Of a stretch of 64,000 nucleotides of DNA, positions 34,540-42,978 are shown piece by piece. Where the stretch lies: positions 1-64,000 of the forward strand of contig JAUICL010000004.1 in assembly GCA_030427905.1 (NCBI GenBank), read 5' to 3'. The DNA comes from Bacteroidia bacterium. GTDB lineage: Bacteria > Bacteroidota > Bacteroidia > Flavobacteriales_D > Cryomorphaceae. The position numbers were made by a program, and so were the translations under genes. The number at the start of each line of letters is the position of its first letter. Position 1 is the stretch's first letter. The notes below the pieces were generated by a model. That model made no database searches. It had not been told where the DNA came from and saw only the letters and a program-made list of their open reading frames with translations.

Positions 34540-35628
34540 ATGTTGAACCAAATGCTGCGCTTGAGCCTACTGGCTTTCGCTTTAGCTTTTTTTGGCTGTC
34601 GTGAAGATGACTCTGAGCCCCCAGTTGTTGACAATTCAGTCAATTTTGATTTAGACGAAGTTCCTTACGATAAACTTTCAGATTATAACTTCTTTAAAGG
34701 CGGACTAGCTCAACTTGAGCCCAATGATGATGTTTTACCTTACGATATCATCTCACCATTGTTTTCTGATTATGCCAAGAAGCAGCGCTTGGTTTGGATG
34801 CCCGAAAATGAAAGTGCTACCTACGACGGGGACGGCCGAATATTGGATTTTCCGAATGGCGCAGTCTTGATTAAAACATTCTACTACAATCATGTCCAAC
34901 CCAATGATGAGCGTAAAATTCTAGAAACGCGAGTTTTGTTTAAGCGAAACGACATGTGGGAAGTGGCAGAGTACCACTGGAACGAGGACCAGACTGATGC
35001 TGAATTTGATTTGAGTGGGAAGAACGTTCCACTTGAGTGGATGAATGATAATGGAGAGCTTCAGGAGGTTAATTTTCGCATTCCATCTCAAGCTGAGTGT
35101 ACTACTTGCCACAAAACGGGTGACATGACCATACCGATTGGTCCTAAACCACAAAATATGAATCACGACTATGACTATGACGGTCAAGTGATGAATCAAC
35201 TAGATAAGTGGAAAGAAGTTGGGTATCTGTCTGGTGATGTTCCATCTGATATTTTGACAGTTGTAGATTGGGAAGATGAGACCCAAGATCTCGAAGTTAG
35301 AGTCCGTTCGTATTTGGACATTAATTGTGCCCATTGTCATCAGGAAGGCGGGCATTGCGATTACCGCCCCATTCGCCTGGCCTTTGCTGAAAGTGCAGAT
35401 CCGGTTAATCAAGGGATTTGCATCACACCACAAGAGTTTATTTCTGAGAACCCTGCACTCTCTCACATCATAGCCAGAGGGAATGTAGAACGATCGAACA
35501 TGTATTATCGATTGGAAGCAACGAGTGAATCTGTGCGTATGCCGTTAATGGGTCGCACCGTACAACACGTTGAAGGACTAGAATTGATGTATGAGTACAT
35601 CAATTCCTTATCACCGCCGTGTGATTAA
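34540..35628 (+). CDS. Dihaem c-type cytochrome-like lipoprotein (SO2930/TIGR03806 type)
   Basis: 363 residues from the ATG at 34540 (MLNQMLRLSLL..., lipobox FFGC, Cys20); an upstream in-frame start would place the signal about 20 residues inside. Two haem-c motifs are visible, CTTCH (187-191) and CAHCH (263-267), with SPLFSDYAKKQRLVWMPE near residue 75, the hallmark of this family. A dihaem electron-transfer or oxidase role is inferred. It directly precedes two secreted FG-GAP/UnbV proteins (41 nt), an arrangement that may be functional. Confidence 0.87.
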   Translation: MLNQMLRLSLLAFALAFFGCREDDSEPPVVDNSVNFDLDEVPYDKLSDYNFFKGGLAQLEPNDDVLPYDIISPLFSDYAKKQRLVWMPENESATYDGDGRILDFPNGAVLIKTFYYNHVQPNDERKILETRVLFKRNDMWEVAEYHWNEDQTDAEFDLSGKNVPLEWMNDNGELQEVNFRIPSQAECTTCHKTGDMTIPIGPKPQNMNHDYDYDGQVMNQLDKWKEVGYLSGDVPSDILTVVDWEDETQDLEVRVRSYLDINCAHCHQEGGHCDYRPIRLAFAESADPVNQGICITPQEFISENPALSHIIARGNVERSNMYYRLEATSESVRMPLMGRTVQHVEGLELMYEYINSLSPPCD

Positions 35629-35668
35629 TTTGAAATTTTGAAACCAACACAATCAAACCAATTTAACC

Positions 35669-37711
35669 ATGAGAATAACCCTACTTTCTTTCTTAACACT
35701 GGCTTGCTCAGTAGCTTTCGCCCAAAACTCTTGCGACGAAGCACTGGCTATTCAGGCTGGTAATCACACCGTTGACTTTGTTGACGGCGAAATTCCAGCA
35801 ATGATTTGCGCCAATAATGGCTGGGGTGGAACGGCCCACGGAGAATGGTACACCTATACCGCCCCCATGCAATACACGGTAACTTTAAATTCATCACTCG
35901 AGGAAAACTTCGGAATTGACACCCGAGTTCACGTATACACTGGTACATGCGGTGCTTTTGAGTGTCTTGCAGGAGATGATGATGCTGGCGAAGGGTACCT
36001 ATCTACCACTTCCTTTTTAGTAGAAGAAGGCCAAACGGTGTATATCGTGTGGGACGATCGATGGGATAGCGATGGTTTCGTATTTGAGTTGATCGAATCG
36101 GAATACGTACCTGAACCGATCACGTTTACTCCGGTTACCAATCCTGGCTCTGGAAGTAATCGAGGAATGGTGGATATGAATGGCGACTACCTTGATGATG
36201 TCGTTAAAATCTCAGAAAGTGACGGAATCCATATTTCCTACCAGAATGCGGATGGCTCACTCACTCCAACACCAATAGGTAATACGCCTGGCACAAATTT
36301 CCCATACTGGAGTTTGACTGTAGGTGATATTGATGGTAATGGCTACAACGACCTGATCTACGGTGGTGGCTCAGGAGTTACTTTCATGTTTGCCAACGAA
36401 GACGGTACCGCATATACAGAGCAAACTACGGACGAATACGTGTTCTGTCAGCGTGGAAACTGTGTGGATATCAACAATGATGGGCATCTTGATGTGTTTA
36501 TGTGCCACGATGTTCAGCCAAATGTTTATTATCTAAATGATGGCGAAGGGAACCTTTCTTTTTACCAAGTATTATTAGAAGAGAATGAACTTGCTGAGCC
36601 ACACCCAGATACCCTGGCACTTGGAAATACTCCAAATGGTGGAAACTACGGTTCGATTTGGGTTGATTACGATCACGATGGTGATACGGATATGTTTATC
36701 GCAAAATGTCGTGGTGGTGGGTCACCAGCAAAAATTAACCAATTACATAGGAACAATGGTGACGGTACCTATACATCAGTTGGTGAAGAGTTAGATCTTG
36801 ACGACCCAGTTCAGACTTGGTCTTCGGCATGGGGAGATTTTGATAATGACGGAGATCTCGATGTGTTTATTGGTGCAAGTTCTTTTTCTGATGGTAGCCA
36901 TAAACTACTGATGAATGACGGAGCTGGAAACTTTACCGATGTTACTGCTGGAAGTGGAGTTGAAGGTGTAACGTCTACTGGAATTGAGAATGTAACCCAC
37001 GATTTTGATAATGATGGTTACCTCGACTTGTTGGGAATGGGTAATAAACTTCTGATAGGAAATGGAGATATGACGTTTACAGTGGTATCATCTGATGTTG
37101 ATAACGGTGCAATTGGAGATGTAAACAACGATGGATTCCTCGATGTCTTGAATTCATCAATCATGATGAATGATGGAAACGAAAACAATTACATCAAGCT
37201 GAATATGCTCGGTACTCAAAGTAACTTAAACGGAATTGGGGCAATGGTGCATATCTACACAGAAAACCTTGGTGTGCTGACCCGCCAGGTTAGATCTGGT
37301 GATGGGTTCAGATATATGAGTAGCCTTAACTTGCACTTCGGTCTTGGTCAAGAAACAGTTATTGATAGCTTGGTAGTAGATTGGCCTTCGGGAATGCACG
37401 ATGTGTTCACGGACGTTGATATGAACACCACTACAAATGTGGTCGAAGGGTCTACATCTACTTCGGTAGCTGATGTTGAGCAGTTTGACGTGGTTGTTTT
37501 CCCGAACCCTGCCACAGACAAACTTATCGTTGACACACCTAGTCAGTTTCAGAGTATGAAATACAATATCTTCGATATTCAAGGAAGAATGGTTGATCAA
37601 GGAAATGTTCCTCAAAAGATTATCAACGTGTCTACTCTTGAATCAGGACAGTACATATTACAGCTCGATTTTGACGGAAACGTGATTGAAAAGAGCTTCG
37701 TGAAGCAATAA
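35669..37711 (+). CDS. FG-GAP/VCBS and ASPIC/UnbV secreted protein with T9SS sorting domain
   Basis: 680 residues: signal peptide (ending AFAQ), an N-terminal PPC-like beta-sandwich (about 20-150), six calcium-binding FG-GAP loops (DIDGNGYNDL, DINNDGHLDV, DYDHDGDTDM, DFDNDGDLDV, DFDNDGYLDL, DVNNDGFLDV), an ASPIC/UnbV domain (GIGAMVHIY...RQVRSGDGFRYMSS...HFGLG) and a type A T9SS sorting domain (VFPNPATDKL ... SFVKQ). A calcium-stabilised propeller exported to the cell surface; ligand unknown. Strongly similar to the next gene. Followed by a terminator. Confidence 0.93.
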   Translation: MRITLLSFLTLACSVAFAQNSCDEALAIQAGNHTVDFVDGEIPAMICANNGWGGTAHGEWYTYTAPMQYTVTLNSSLEENFGIDTRVHVYTGTCGAFECLAGDDDAGEGYLSTTSFLVEEGQTVYIVWDDRWDSDGFVFELIESEYVPEPITFTPVTNPGSGSNRGMVDMNGDYLDDVVKISESDGIHISYQNADGSLTPTPIGNTPGTNFPYWSLTVGDIDGNGYNDLIYGGGSGVTFMFANEDGTAYTEQTTDEYVFCQRGNCVDINNDGHLDVFMCHDVQPNVYYLNDGEGNLSFYQVLLEENELAEPHPDTLALGNTPNGGNYGSIWVDYDHDGDTDMFIAKCRGGGSPAKINQLHRNNGDGTYTSVGEELDLDDPVQTWSSAWGDFDNDGDLDVFIGASSFSDGSHKLLMNDGAGNFTDVTAGSGVEGVTSTGIENVTHDFDNDGYLDLLGMGNKLLIGNGDMTFTVVSSDVDNGAIGDVNNDGFLDVLNSSIMMNDGNENNYIKLNMLGTQSNLNGIGAMVHIYTENLGVLTRQVRSGDGFRYMSSLNLHFGLGQETVIDSLVVDWPSGMHDVFTDVDMNTTTNVVEGSTSTSVADVEQFDVVVFPNPATDKLIVDTPSQFQSMKYNIFDIQGRMVDQGNVPQKIINVSTLESGQYILQLDFDGNVIEKSFVKQ

Positions 37712-37733
37712 AAACACCTATATCAAAGGAATG

Positions 37734-37766
37734 AAAAGCTCCCCAAAAAGGGGAGCTTTTTTTTTT
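37734..37766 (+). terminator. Intrinsic terminator
   Basis: AAAAGCTCCCC (37734-37744), loop AAAAA, GGGGAGCTTTT (37750-37760), then a T-run to 37766. It separates the two paralogues. Confidence 0.95.
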
Positions 37767-37970
37767 AGGTTAGTGTTATCTCAAGGGCTATTCACTCCAC
37801 CAACCTGTTGTTTCGCGGTTGGAACGATGTATTTACGTGAATTGTAGATGGTTGTAAACAATCTTTTTTAAAGAAAGTTTTTGCTCGAAGCGACTTTTTT
37901 GAATTTTTAACGTCAGACGTGCGCGAGGACTTGTGCAGGAGAAATTTTTAACCACTAATACCTTATTAAT

Positions 37971-39995
37971 ATGAAGCAACTATTACTTAGTTCTTTCTTA
38001 CTATCAGGACTGGGTATGATCGCGCAAGATTCTTGTGACGATGCCCTTTCAGTTACAGCGGGAGTATACACCGTAGAAGAAGTAAATGGAGAAGCCCCTC
38101 CATATTTTTGTACCACAGGAGCTGACGCCGATAATGCAGAATGGTACACCTACACAGCTGCCGAAGACGCTTTGGTTACCATATCATCTTCATTGCCCGA
38201 AAACACGGGGATTGATACGCGCCTTCAGGTTTATACGGGAGCTTGTGCCAGCTTGGCTTGTGCTGGTGGAGATGATGATTCTGGAGCAGGATTTTTGAGC
38301 AATTTTACTCTTGTGGTATATGAAGGAGAGTCTATCACCTTTGCTTGGGATAACCGCTGGACTTCAAGTGGATTTAATTTCGAAGTCTCAGAAGGCGATC
38401 CGGGTGATATTCCTCTAGCTTTTACACCCGTTGGGAGCCCATTGGGTGGGGGTGCCAATGGAATCGTAGATATGAATGGTGATTTTCTCGATGACCTAGT
38501 TCGCATTAGCAACGGTGTCAATATTGCCTATCAGGAAAATGGGGAGCTCAATCCGGTATCAATTGGAAACCCACCTGCACAATACCAACCTTCTTGGAGT
38601 TTCACTGCCGGAGACCTTGACGGAAACGGCTACAATGACATGATGTACGGAGCAGGTAGCGGTGTTTCATTCATGTTTGCCAATGAAAATGGAACTGACT
38701 ATAGCGAGCTCACTACTAACGAGTACGTGTTCTCTCAAAGAGGGAATATGGTAGACATCAACAACGATGGTAATCTCGATGCATTTATGTGTCACGATGT
38801 GCAACCCAACGTGTACTATTTGAGTGATGGAGATGGTGGATTGACATTCTACCAAGTGCTTCTTGCAGAAAATGAGTTGCCTGTTCCCCATCCAGATACC
38901 CTAGCGCTAGGTAATACGCCGAATGGAGGAAATTATGGTTCGATCTGGATTGACTACGATCACGATGGAGACAACGACCTTTTTATCGCAAAATGTAGAG
39001 GGGGAAGTTCACCAGCCAAGATCAATCAGTTGCACCGAAATAACGGTGATGGAACGTTTACGAATGTAGGACCTGAACTTGGGCTCGATCACTCAATCCA
39101 AACTTGGTCATCGGCATGGGGAGATTACGACAATGACGGTGACATTGATTTGTTTATCGGTGCTAGTACCTTCTCTGATGGTCCGCATATGCTTCTGGCT
39201 AACGACGGTGCCGGTAACTTTATTGATGTTACTGCAGGGTCAGGGATTGACAATATTACATCAACAGGTATCGAAAACATAACCCACGATTTTGATAACG
39301 ATGGTTATCTAGATATCCTAGGGCTAGGAGGAACTTTCATGAAAGGAAATGGAGATATGACCTTCACCCAAACTACCGTAAATATCACAAACGGACCTGT
39401 TGGAGACTTAAATGACGATGGATTCCTTGACGTGAGCAATGGGCAGATTATGTACAATAACGGTAATGGAAACAATTATCTGAAAATCAACATGCTCGGC
39501 ACATCAAGTAATCTGAATGGGATAGGAGCTACTGCACATATTTACACTCAAGACCTTGGCGTGTTGACACGTCAGGTACGTGCTGGTGACGGATTCAGAT
39601 ACATGAGTAGTCTGAACCTTCACTTTGGACTTGGCGATTTGACTGAAATAGACAGTTTGGTTATCACTTGGCCTTCGGGAATTCAGGATGTTCATACCGG
39701 TGTTGCTCTGAACACCACCTTCAACGCCGTAGAAGGAGTTTCGACGGTTGATGTACTTGAAGTTTCTGAAGTCCAATTTCAGATTTACCCGAACCCAGCT
39801 TCAGACGAGATCCGTATAGATGGTGACATCAACCCAAACACCACATATTCTATTTTCAGTGTGAATGGTCAACTCGTTTCGCAAGGAATTTACAACAATG
39901 CTCCGATAGGTATAGAGAGTTTAGAGACAGGAGCATATGTCATTCAGTTTATTTTGGATGGCAAACAATCAAAACAGACGTTTATTAAACAATAG
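37971..39995 (+). CDS. FG-GAP/VCBS and ASPIC/UnbV secreted protein, paralogue of the upstream gene
   Basis: 674 residues with the same domain order as the gene at 35669: signal peptide, PPC-like domain, six DxDxDG loops, ASPIC/UnbV and T9SS sorting domain (IYPNPASDEIRI ... TFIKQ). Long stretches are identical at residue level (NNDGNLDAFMCHDVQPNVYY; GNTPNGGNYGSIW; STGIENITHDFDNDGYLD), indicating a tandem duplication. It has its own 259-nt upstream region and its own terminator, so the copies can be regulated separately. Confidence 0.93.
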   Translation: MKQLLLSSFLLSGLGMIAQDSCDDALSVTAGVYTVEEVNGEAPPYFCTTGADADNAEWYTYTAAEDALVTISSSLPENTGIDTRLQVYTGACASLACAGGDDDSGAGFLSNFTLVVYEGESITFAWDNRWTSSGFNFEVSEGDPGDIPLAFTPVGSPLGGGANGIVDMNGDFLDDLVRISNGVNIAYQENGELNPVSIGNPPAQYQPSWSFTAGDLDGNGYNDMMYGAGSGVSFMFANENGTDYSELTTNEYVFSQRGNMVDINNDGNLDAFMCHDVQPNVYYLSDGDGGLTFYQVLLAENELPVPHPDTLALGNTPNGGNYGSIWIDYDHDGDNDLFIAKCRGGSSPAKINQLHRNNGDGTFTNVGPELGLDHSIQTWSSAWGDYDNDGDIDLFIGASTFSDGPHMLLANDGAGNFIDVTAGSGIDNITSTGIENITHDFDNDGYLDILGLGGTFMKGNGDMTFTQTTVNITNGPVGDLNDDGFLDVSNGQIMYNNGNGNNYLKINMLGTSSNLNGIGATAHIYTQDLGVLTRQVRAGDGFRYMSSLNLHFGLGDLTEIDSLVITWPSGIQDVHTGVALNTTFNAVEGVSTVDVLEVSEVQFQIYPNPASDEIRIDGDINPNTTYSIFSVNGQLVSQGIYNNAPIGIESLETGAYVIQFILDGKQSKQTFIKQ

Positions 39996-40017
39996 TGCAC
40001 TTTCTGTTTTCCAGGTA

Positions 40018-40048
40018 AACCTCGGCTTTCGCCGGGGTTTTCTTTTTT
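40018..40048 (+). terminator. Intrinsic terminator
   Basis: AACCTCGGC (40018-40026), loop TTTC, GCCGGGGTT (40031-40039), then TTTCTTTTTT. One T:G pair in the stem. Ends the second paralogue. Confidence 0.92.
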
Positions 40049-40082
40049 ACAATACTTTCGTGAAAATGGAATAAGGGAAGCG

Positions 40083-40112
40083 TTGGTACTCGAAACCGAT
40101 TAAATACATTTG
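40083..40112 (+). promoter_or_regulatory. Promoter of the GT4 gene, implying a leaderless mRNA
   Basis: TTG (40083-40085), 19 nt, TACATTTG (40105-40112), exact consensus. Only 4 nt follow before the GTG start at 40117. Confidence 0.75.
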
Positions 40113-40116
40113 CCTA

Positions 40117-41253
40117 GTGAGTTCACAGCAACCTATTATCATCATTGGTCCTGCCCACCCATTGCGGGGTGGAATAGCTCAGCTCAATGAATCGCTAGCG
40201 CGCGAACTCCAGAAGAATGGGGAGCAGGTCATGATCGAGAGCTTCTTCTTGCAGTACCCCAAGGCCTTATTCCCCGGAGAATCTCAGTTTACCGATGACC
40301 CTGCTCCAAATGATATACAAATCGTTTCAGCACTTTCGAGCATAGATCCACGTACCTGGTATGCCGTGGCCAGAAAAGTAATCGCTCGAAAACCAAAATT
40401 TGTGGTAATCCGGTTTTGGATTCCTTTTATGGGGCCAGTTCTTGGGACTCTTGCACGGAGAATCAAAAGAGCTGGAATTCCGGTAATTGGTATGGTTGAC
40501 AATGCCATCCCTCATGAGTCGCGTCCCGGAGACAAATCCTTGGCGAAGTACTTTTTCAAAAGTTGCGATGGTTTTTTCACCCTTTCAGCCAGTGTGGCAG
40601 ATGATTTGAAAATGCTCAGTCCAGGAAAGCCCACCATCACGAGTCCACACCCCGTTTACGATCATTTCGGAGAGATCCAGCAGCGCGATGAAGCCCGCCG
40701 ACAGCTTGGTCTTGAAGAAAGCGGTAAGTATATTCTCTTCTTTGGTTTCGTTCGGAAATACAAAGGCTTAGATCTGCTGCTGAAGGCTTTGGCCTTGTGC
40801 AAAACCCAAGATGCCAAGCTTTTGATAGCTGGTGAATACTACGAACCGAAATCGAAGTACGATGAGATGATCGATAAATTGGGGCTCGGCGATCGGGTAA
40901 TCACTCACAATCACTTCATTGCCGAAGCTGAAGTCAGATCGTATTTTTCGGCCTGCAATTTGGTAGCTCAAACCTACCATACAGCCACCCAAAGCGGGGT
41001 TACTCAGATAGCTTACCATTTCCACAAGCCTATGCTAGTGACCGATGTAGGAGGGCTGGGCGAAATTGTAGAAGATGGAAAAAGTGGATTCGTTGTGAAA
41101 AAGGAACCCCAGGCAATAGCCCAAGCCATTGATCGTTATTTTCAGGAAGATCTGGAAGCAGCGTTTTCTGAATCAGTCGCTGAGCGCAAGCACATTTTTT
41201 CATGGGAGCACTTTACCAAAGCGCTTCTCAAGTTTTCAGAAGAATTAAAATGA
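40117..41253 (+). CDS. GT4-type glycosyltransferase
   Basis: 378 residues, GT-B fold of family GT4: HPLRGGIAQLNESLAREL near the N-terminus, VRKYKGLDLLLKALALC at the inter-domain strand, and the nucleotide-sugar region HTATQSGVTQIAYHF, GLGEIVEDGKSGFVV. GTG start at 40117 is supported by the promoter geometry. Sugar and acceptor unknown. Overlaps the following gene start by 4 nt. Confidence 0.9.
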   Translation: MSSQQPIIIIGPAHPLRGGIAQLNESLARELQKNGEQVMIESFFLQYPKALFPGESQFTDDPAPNDIQIVSALSSIDPRTWYAVARKVIARKPKFVVIRFWIPFMGPVLGTLARRIKRAGIPVIGMVDNAIPHESRPGDKSLAKYFFKSCDGFFTLSASVADDLKMLSPGKPTITSPHPVYDHFGEIQQRDEARRQLGLEESGKYILFFGFVRKYKGLDLLLKALALCKTQDAKLLIAGEYYEPKSKYDEMIDKLGLGDRVITHNHFIAEAEVRSYFSACNLVAQTYHTATQSGVTQIAYHFHKPMLVTDVGGLGEIVEDGKSGFVVKKEPQAIAQAIDRYFQEDLEAAFSESVAERKHIFSWEHFTKALLKFSEELK

Positions 41254-42248
41254 ACACATCCCGATTGAAACCATACCTAAGCAGTTTAATCTTTTTGTTA
41301 ATCGTTGGCCCACTCTTTTCCCAAGCGCCAAACCTAGTTGATGACCAAGGCCGAAAACAAGGCAAGTGGACCAAATTCGACGCATCTGGCAATATGGTTT
41401 ACCGAGCCACATTTAAGGATGATAAGCCAGTAGGAGAGATGACCCGGTTTTATGAAGACGGTTCTACACAGGCTGTTTTAAACTTCGTTTCTCCCATTAA
41501 GGCCAGGGCAAAGCTCTACTATCCAGACAAAGGTGGCTTGATGGCAGAAGGCAATTACTTGAATCAGTTGCGTGATAGTGTCTGGCTGTTTTACAACCCA
41601 ACAGGTGAGCTTGCCTCACGGGAGGCTTTTTCGAATGGCAAACGCCAAGGTGAATCCATCGTATATTTTAAAGATGGGAGTGTGGCCGAAAAATCCACCT
41701 ATCAAGACGACATTCAAAACGGGAAGTGGGTTCAGTATTTTGAAAATGGGAACCCCAAATTAGAAGCCACTGTAGTAGATGGCGTGAGCTATGAAGGAGA
41801 CTATACCTCGTATTACGAAAATGGCACAAAAATGCTCAAAGGAAAATACCAAGACGGCAAAAAGGAAAGTTCCTGGTACCATTTCCACGAGGATGGATCT
41901 ATTGAAACCATCTATGTTTATCGCTATGGAAAGGTTGTATCCGAGCATCGGAAAAACGGGACTTTCGATGAGTATTATCCCGATGACATAAAGAAGAGTA
42001 CTGTGACCTACAAAGACGGGAAAAAGAACGGGCCATTTGTAGAGTATTATCATCTGGGTGAATGGGTAGAGTACGAGTCTTTGGATGAATATGGCAATCC
42101 ACGTAAAGCACAGAGGTTAGAAGGTATTCAGGTTCAGCGAGAAGGAACCTACAAAGACGATAAATTGCATGGCGAAGTGAAGTATTACAAAGAGAATGGG
42201 CGGCTCGATCGGATTGAGCGCTACGAGATGGGGGAACTCATCGATTAG
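41250..42248 (+). CDS. YwqK-family (MORN-like repeat) secreted protein
   Basis: 332 residues from the ATG at 41250, in an ATGA overlap with the GT4 stop. Signal peptide (ending LFSQ), then about ten repeats of the type YxxGxxxGxWxxYxxNGxxxxxxxYxxG (KQGKWTKFDASGNMVYRATFKDDKPVGEMTRFYEDGS onward, split over repeats). YwqK family members are often named antitoxins in databases, but the repeats alone do not show that; no toxin gene is beside it. A surface or periplasmic scaffold is equally possible. Confidence 0.85.
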   Translation: MNTSRLKPYLSSLIFLLIVGPLFSQAPNLVDDQGRKQGKWTKFDASGNMVYRATFKDDKPVGEMTRFYEDGSTQAVLNFVSPIKARAKLYYPDKGGLMAEGNYLNQLRDSVWLFYNPTGELASREAFSNGKRQGESIVYFKDGSVAEKSTYQDDIQNGKWVQYFENGNPKLEATVVDGVSYEGDYTSYYENGTKMLKGKYQDGKKESSWYHFHEDGSIETIYVYRYGKVVSEHRKNGTFDEYYPDDIKKSTVTYKDGKKNGPFVEYYHLGEWVEYESLDEYGNPRKAQRLEGIQVQREGTYKDDKLHGEVKYYKENGRLDRIERYEMGELID

Positions 42249-42264
42249 TTTGTACTTTTAGTTG

Positions 42265-42978
42265 ATGTCCCATTCTTGGAAATTTCTCTTTTTGGTTTTG
42301 GCAGTGGCTCTTTTTGGGTGCGCTGAAGACGATGGCTTTGATACCATTTATCTAGACGGAGAGAGCTACTTTCCACTTCAATCTCAGGCGTACTTTATCT
42401 ACGAAGTCGATAGCATTTTTCACGATAACCCAAACTCCGATAGCGAAGGTATCCACGACACAGCGCATTACTACCTGAAAGAAGTGATCGGGAAGACATT
42501 TCTCGATGCAGAAGAAAAGGAGAGTTATGAAGTGTTGAGATATAAAAAGGACTCGATCCATCACGATTGGCAATTGACCAATGTGTGGTTTGCCCGACTC
42601 AATCCAAATAATGCTGAGCGGGTAGAAGACAATCAACGCTTCATAAAAATGGGTTTCCCGATATCTCCTGACCAAAGATGGGATGGTAATGCCAAGAATG
42701 TTTTGGAAGAATGGGAGTACAGCTACGACAGCATTCAGGTGGCAAAAGTGTTTGAAGAGCTCACTTTCCCGAATACGGTACAAGTTACCCAACGGGATTT
42801 CAAAACAGCGGTAAATGATGAGCTGGCGTATGAAGTCTTTGCCGTTCAAGTCGGACTCGTAGAGCGATATCACCGGGTTTTGTTTACAAGGCTCAATTAC
42901 TTGAACAATCCGTCGGCCGAAAACATTATAAATGGAAACGAGTTTAATTGGAAACTAATTGAATATGGTGAAGAGTAG
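42265..42978 (+). CDS. Predicted lipoprotein, family not recognised
   Basis: 237 residues with a lipoprotein signal (MSHSWKFLFLVLAVALFGC) and a mature part of beta-strand character (YFPLQSQAYFIYEVDSIFH; RWDGNAKNVLEEWEYSY). No motif I can name. It is preceded by 16 nt after the YwqK-like gene and overlaps the subtilase start by 14 nt, so the three genes form an operon. Confidence 0.75.
   Translation: MSHSWKFLFLVLAVALFGCAEDDGFDTIYLDGESYFPLQSQAYFIYEVDSIFHDNPNSDSEGIHDTAHYYLKEVIGKTFLDAEEKESYEVLRYKKDSIHHDWQLTNVWFARLNPNNAERVEDNQRFIKMGFPISPDQRWDGNAKNVLEEWEYSYDSIQVAKVFEELTFPNTVQVTQRDFKTAVNDELAYEVFAVQVGLVERYHRVLFTRLNYLNNPSAENIINGNEFNWKLIEYGEE

Noticed and set aside
41250-42248. Toxin-antitoxin system based on the YwqK name
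   Set aside because: The protein has a signal peptide and no adjacent toxin gene; the name is inherited from database labels.
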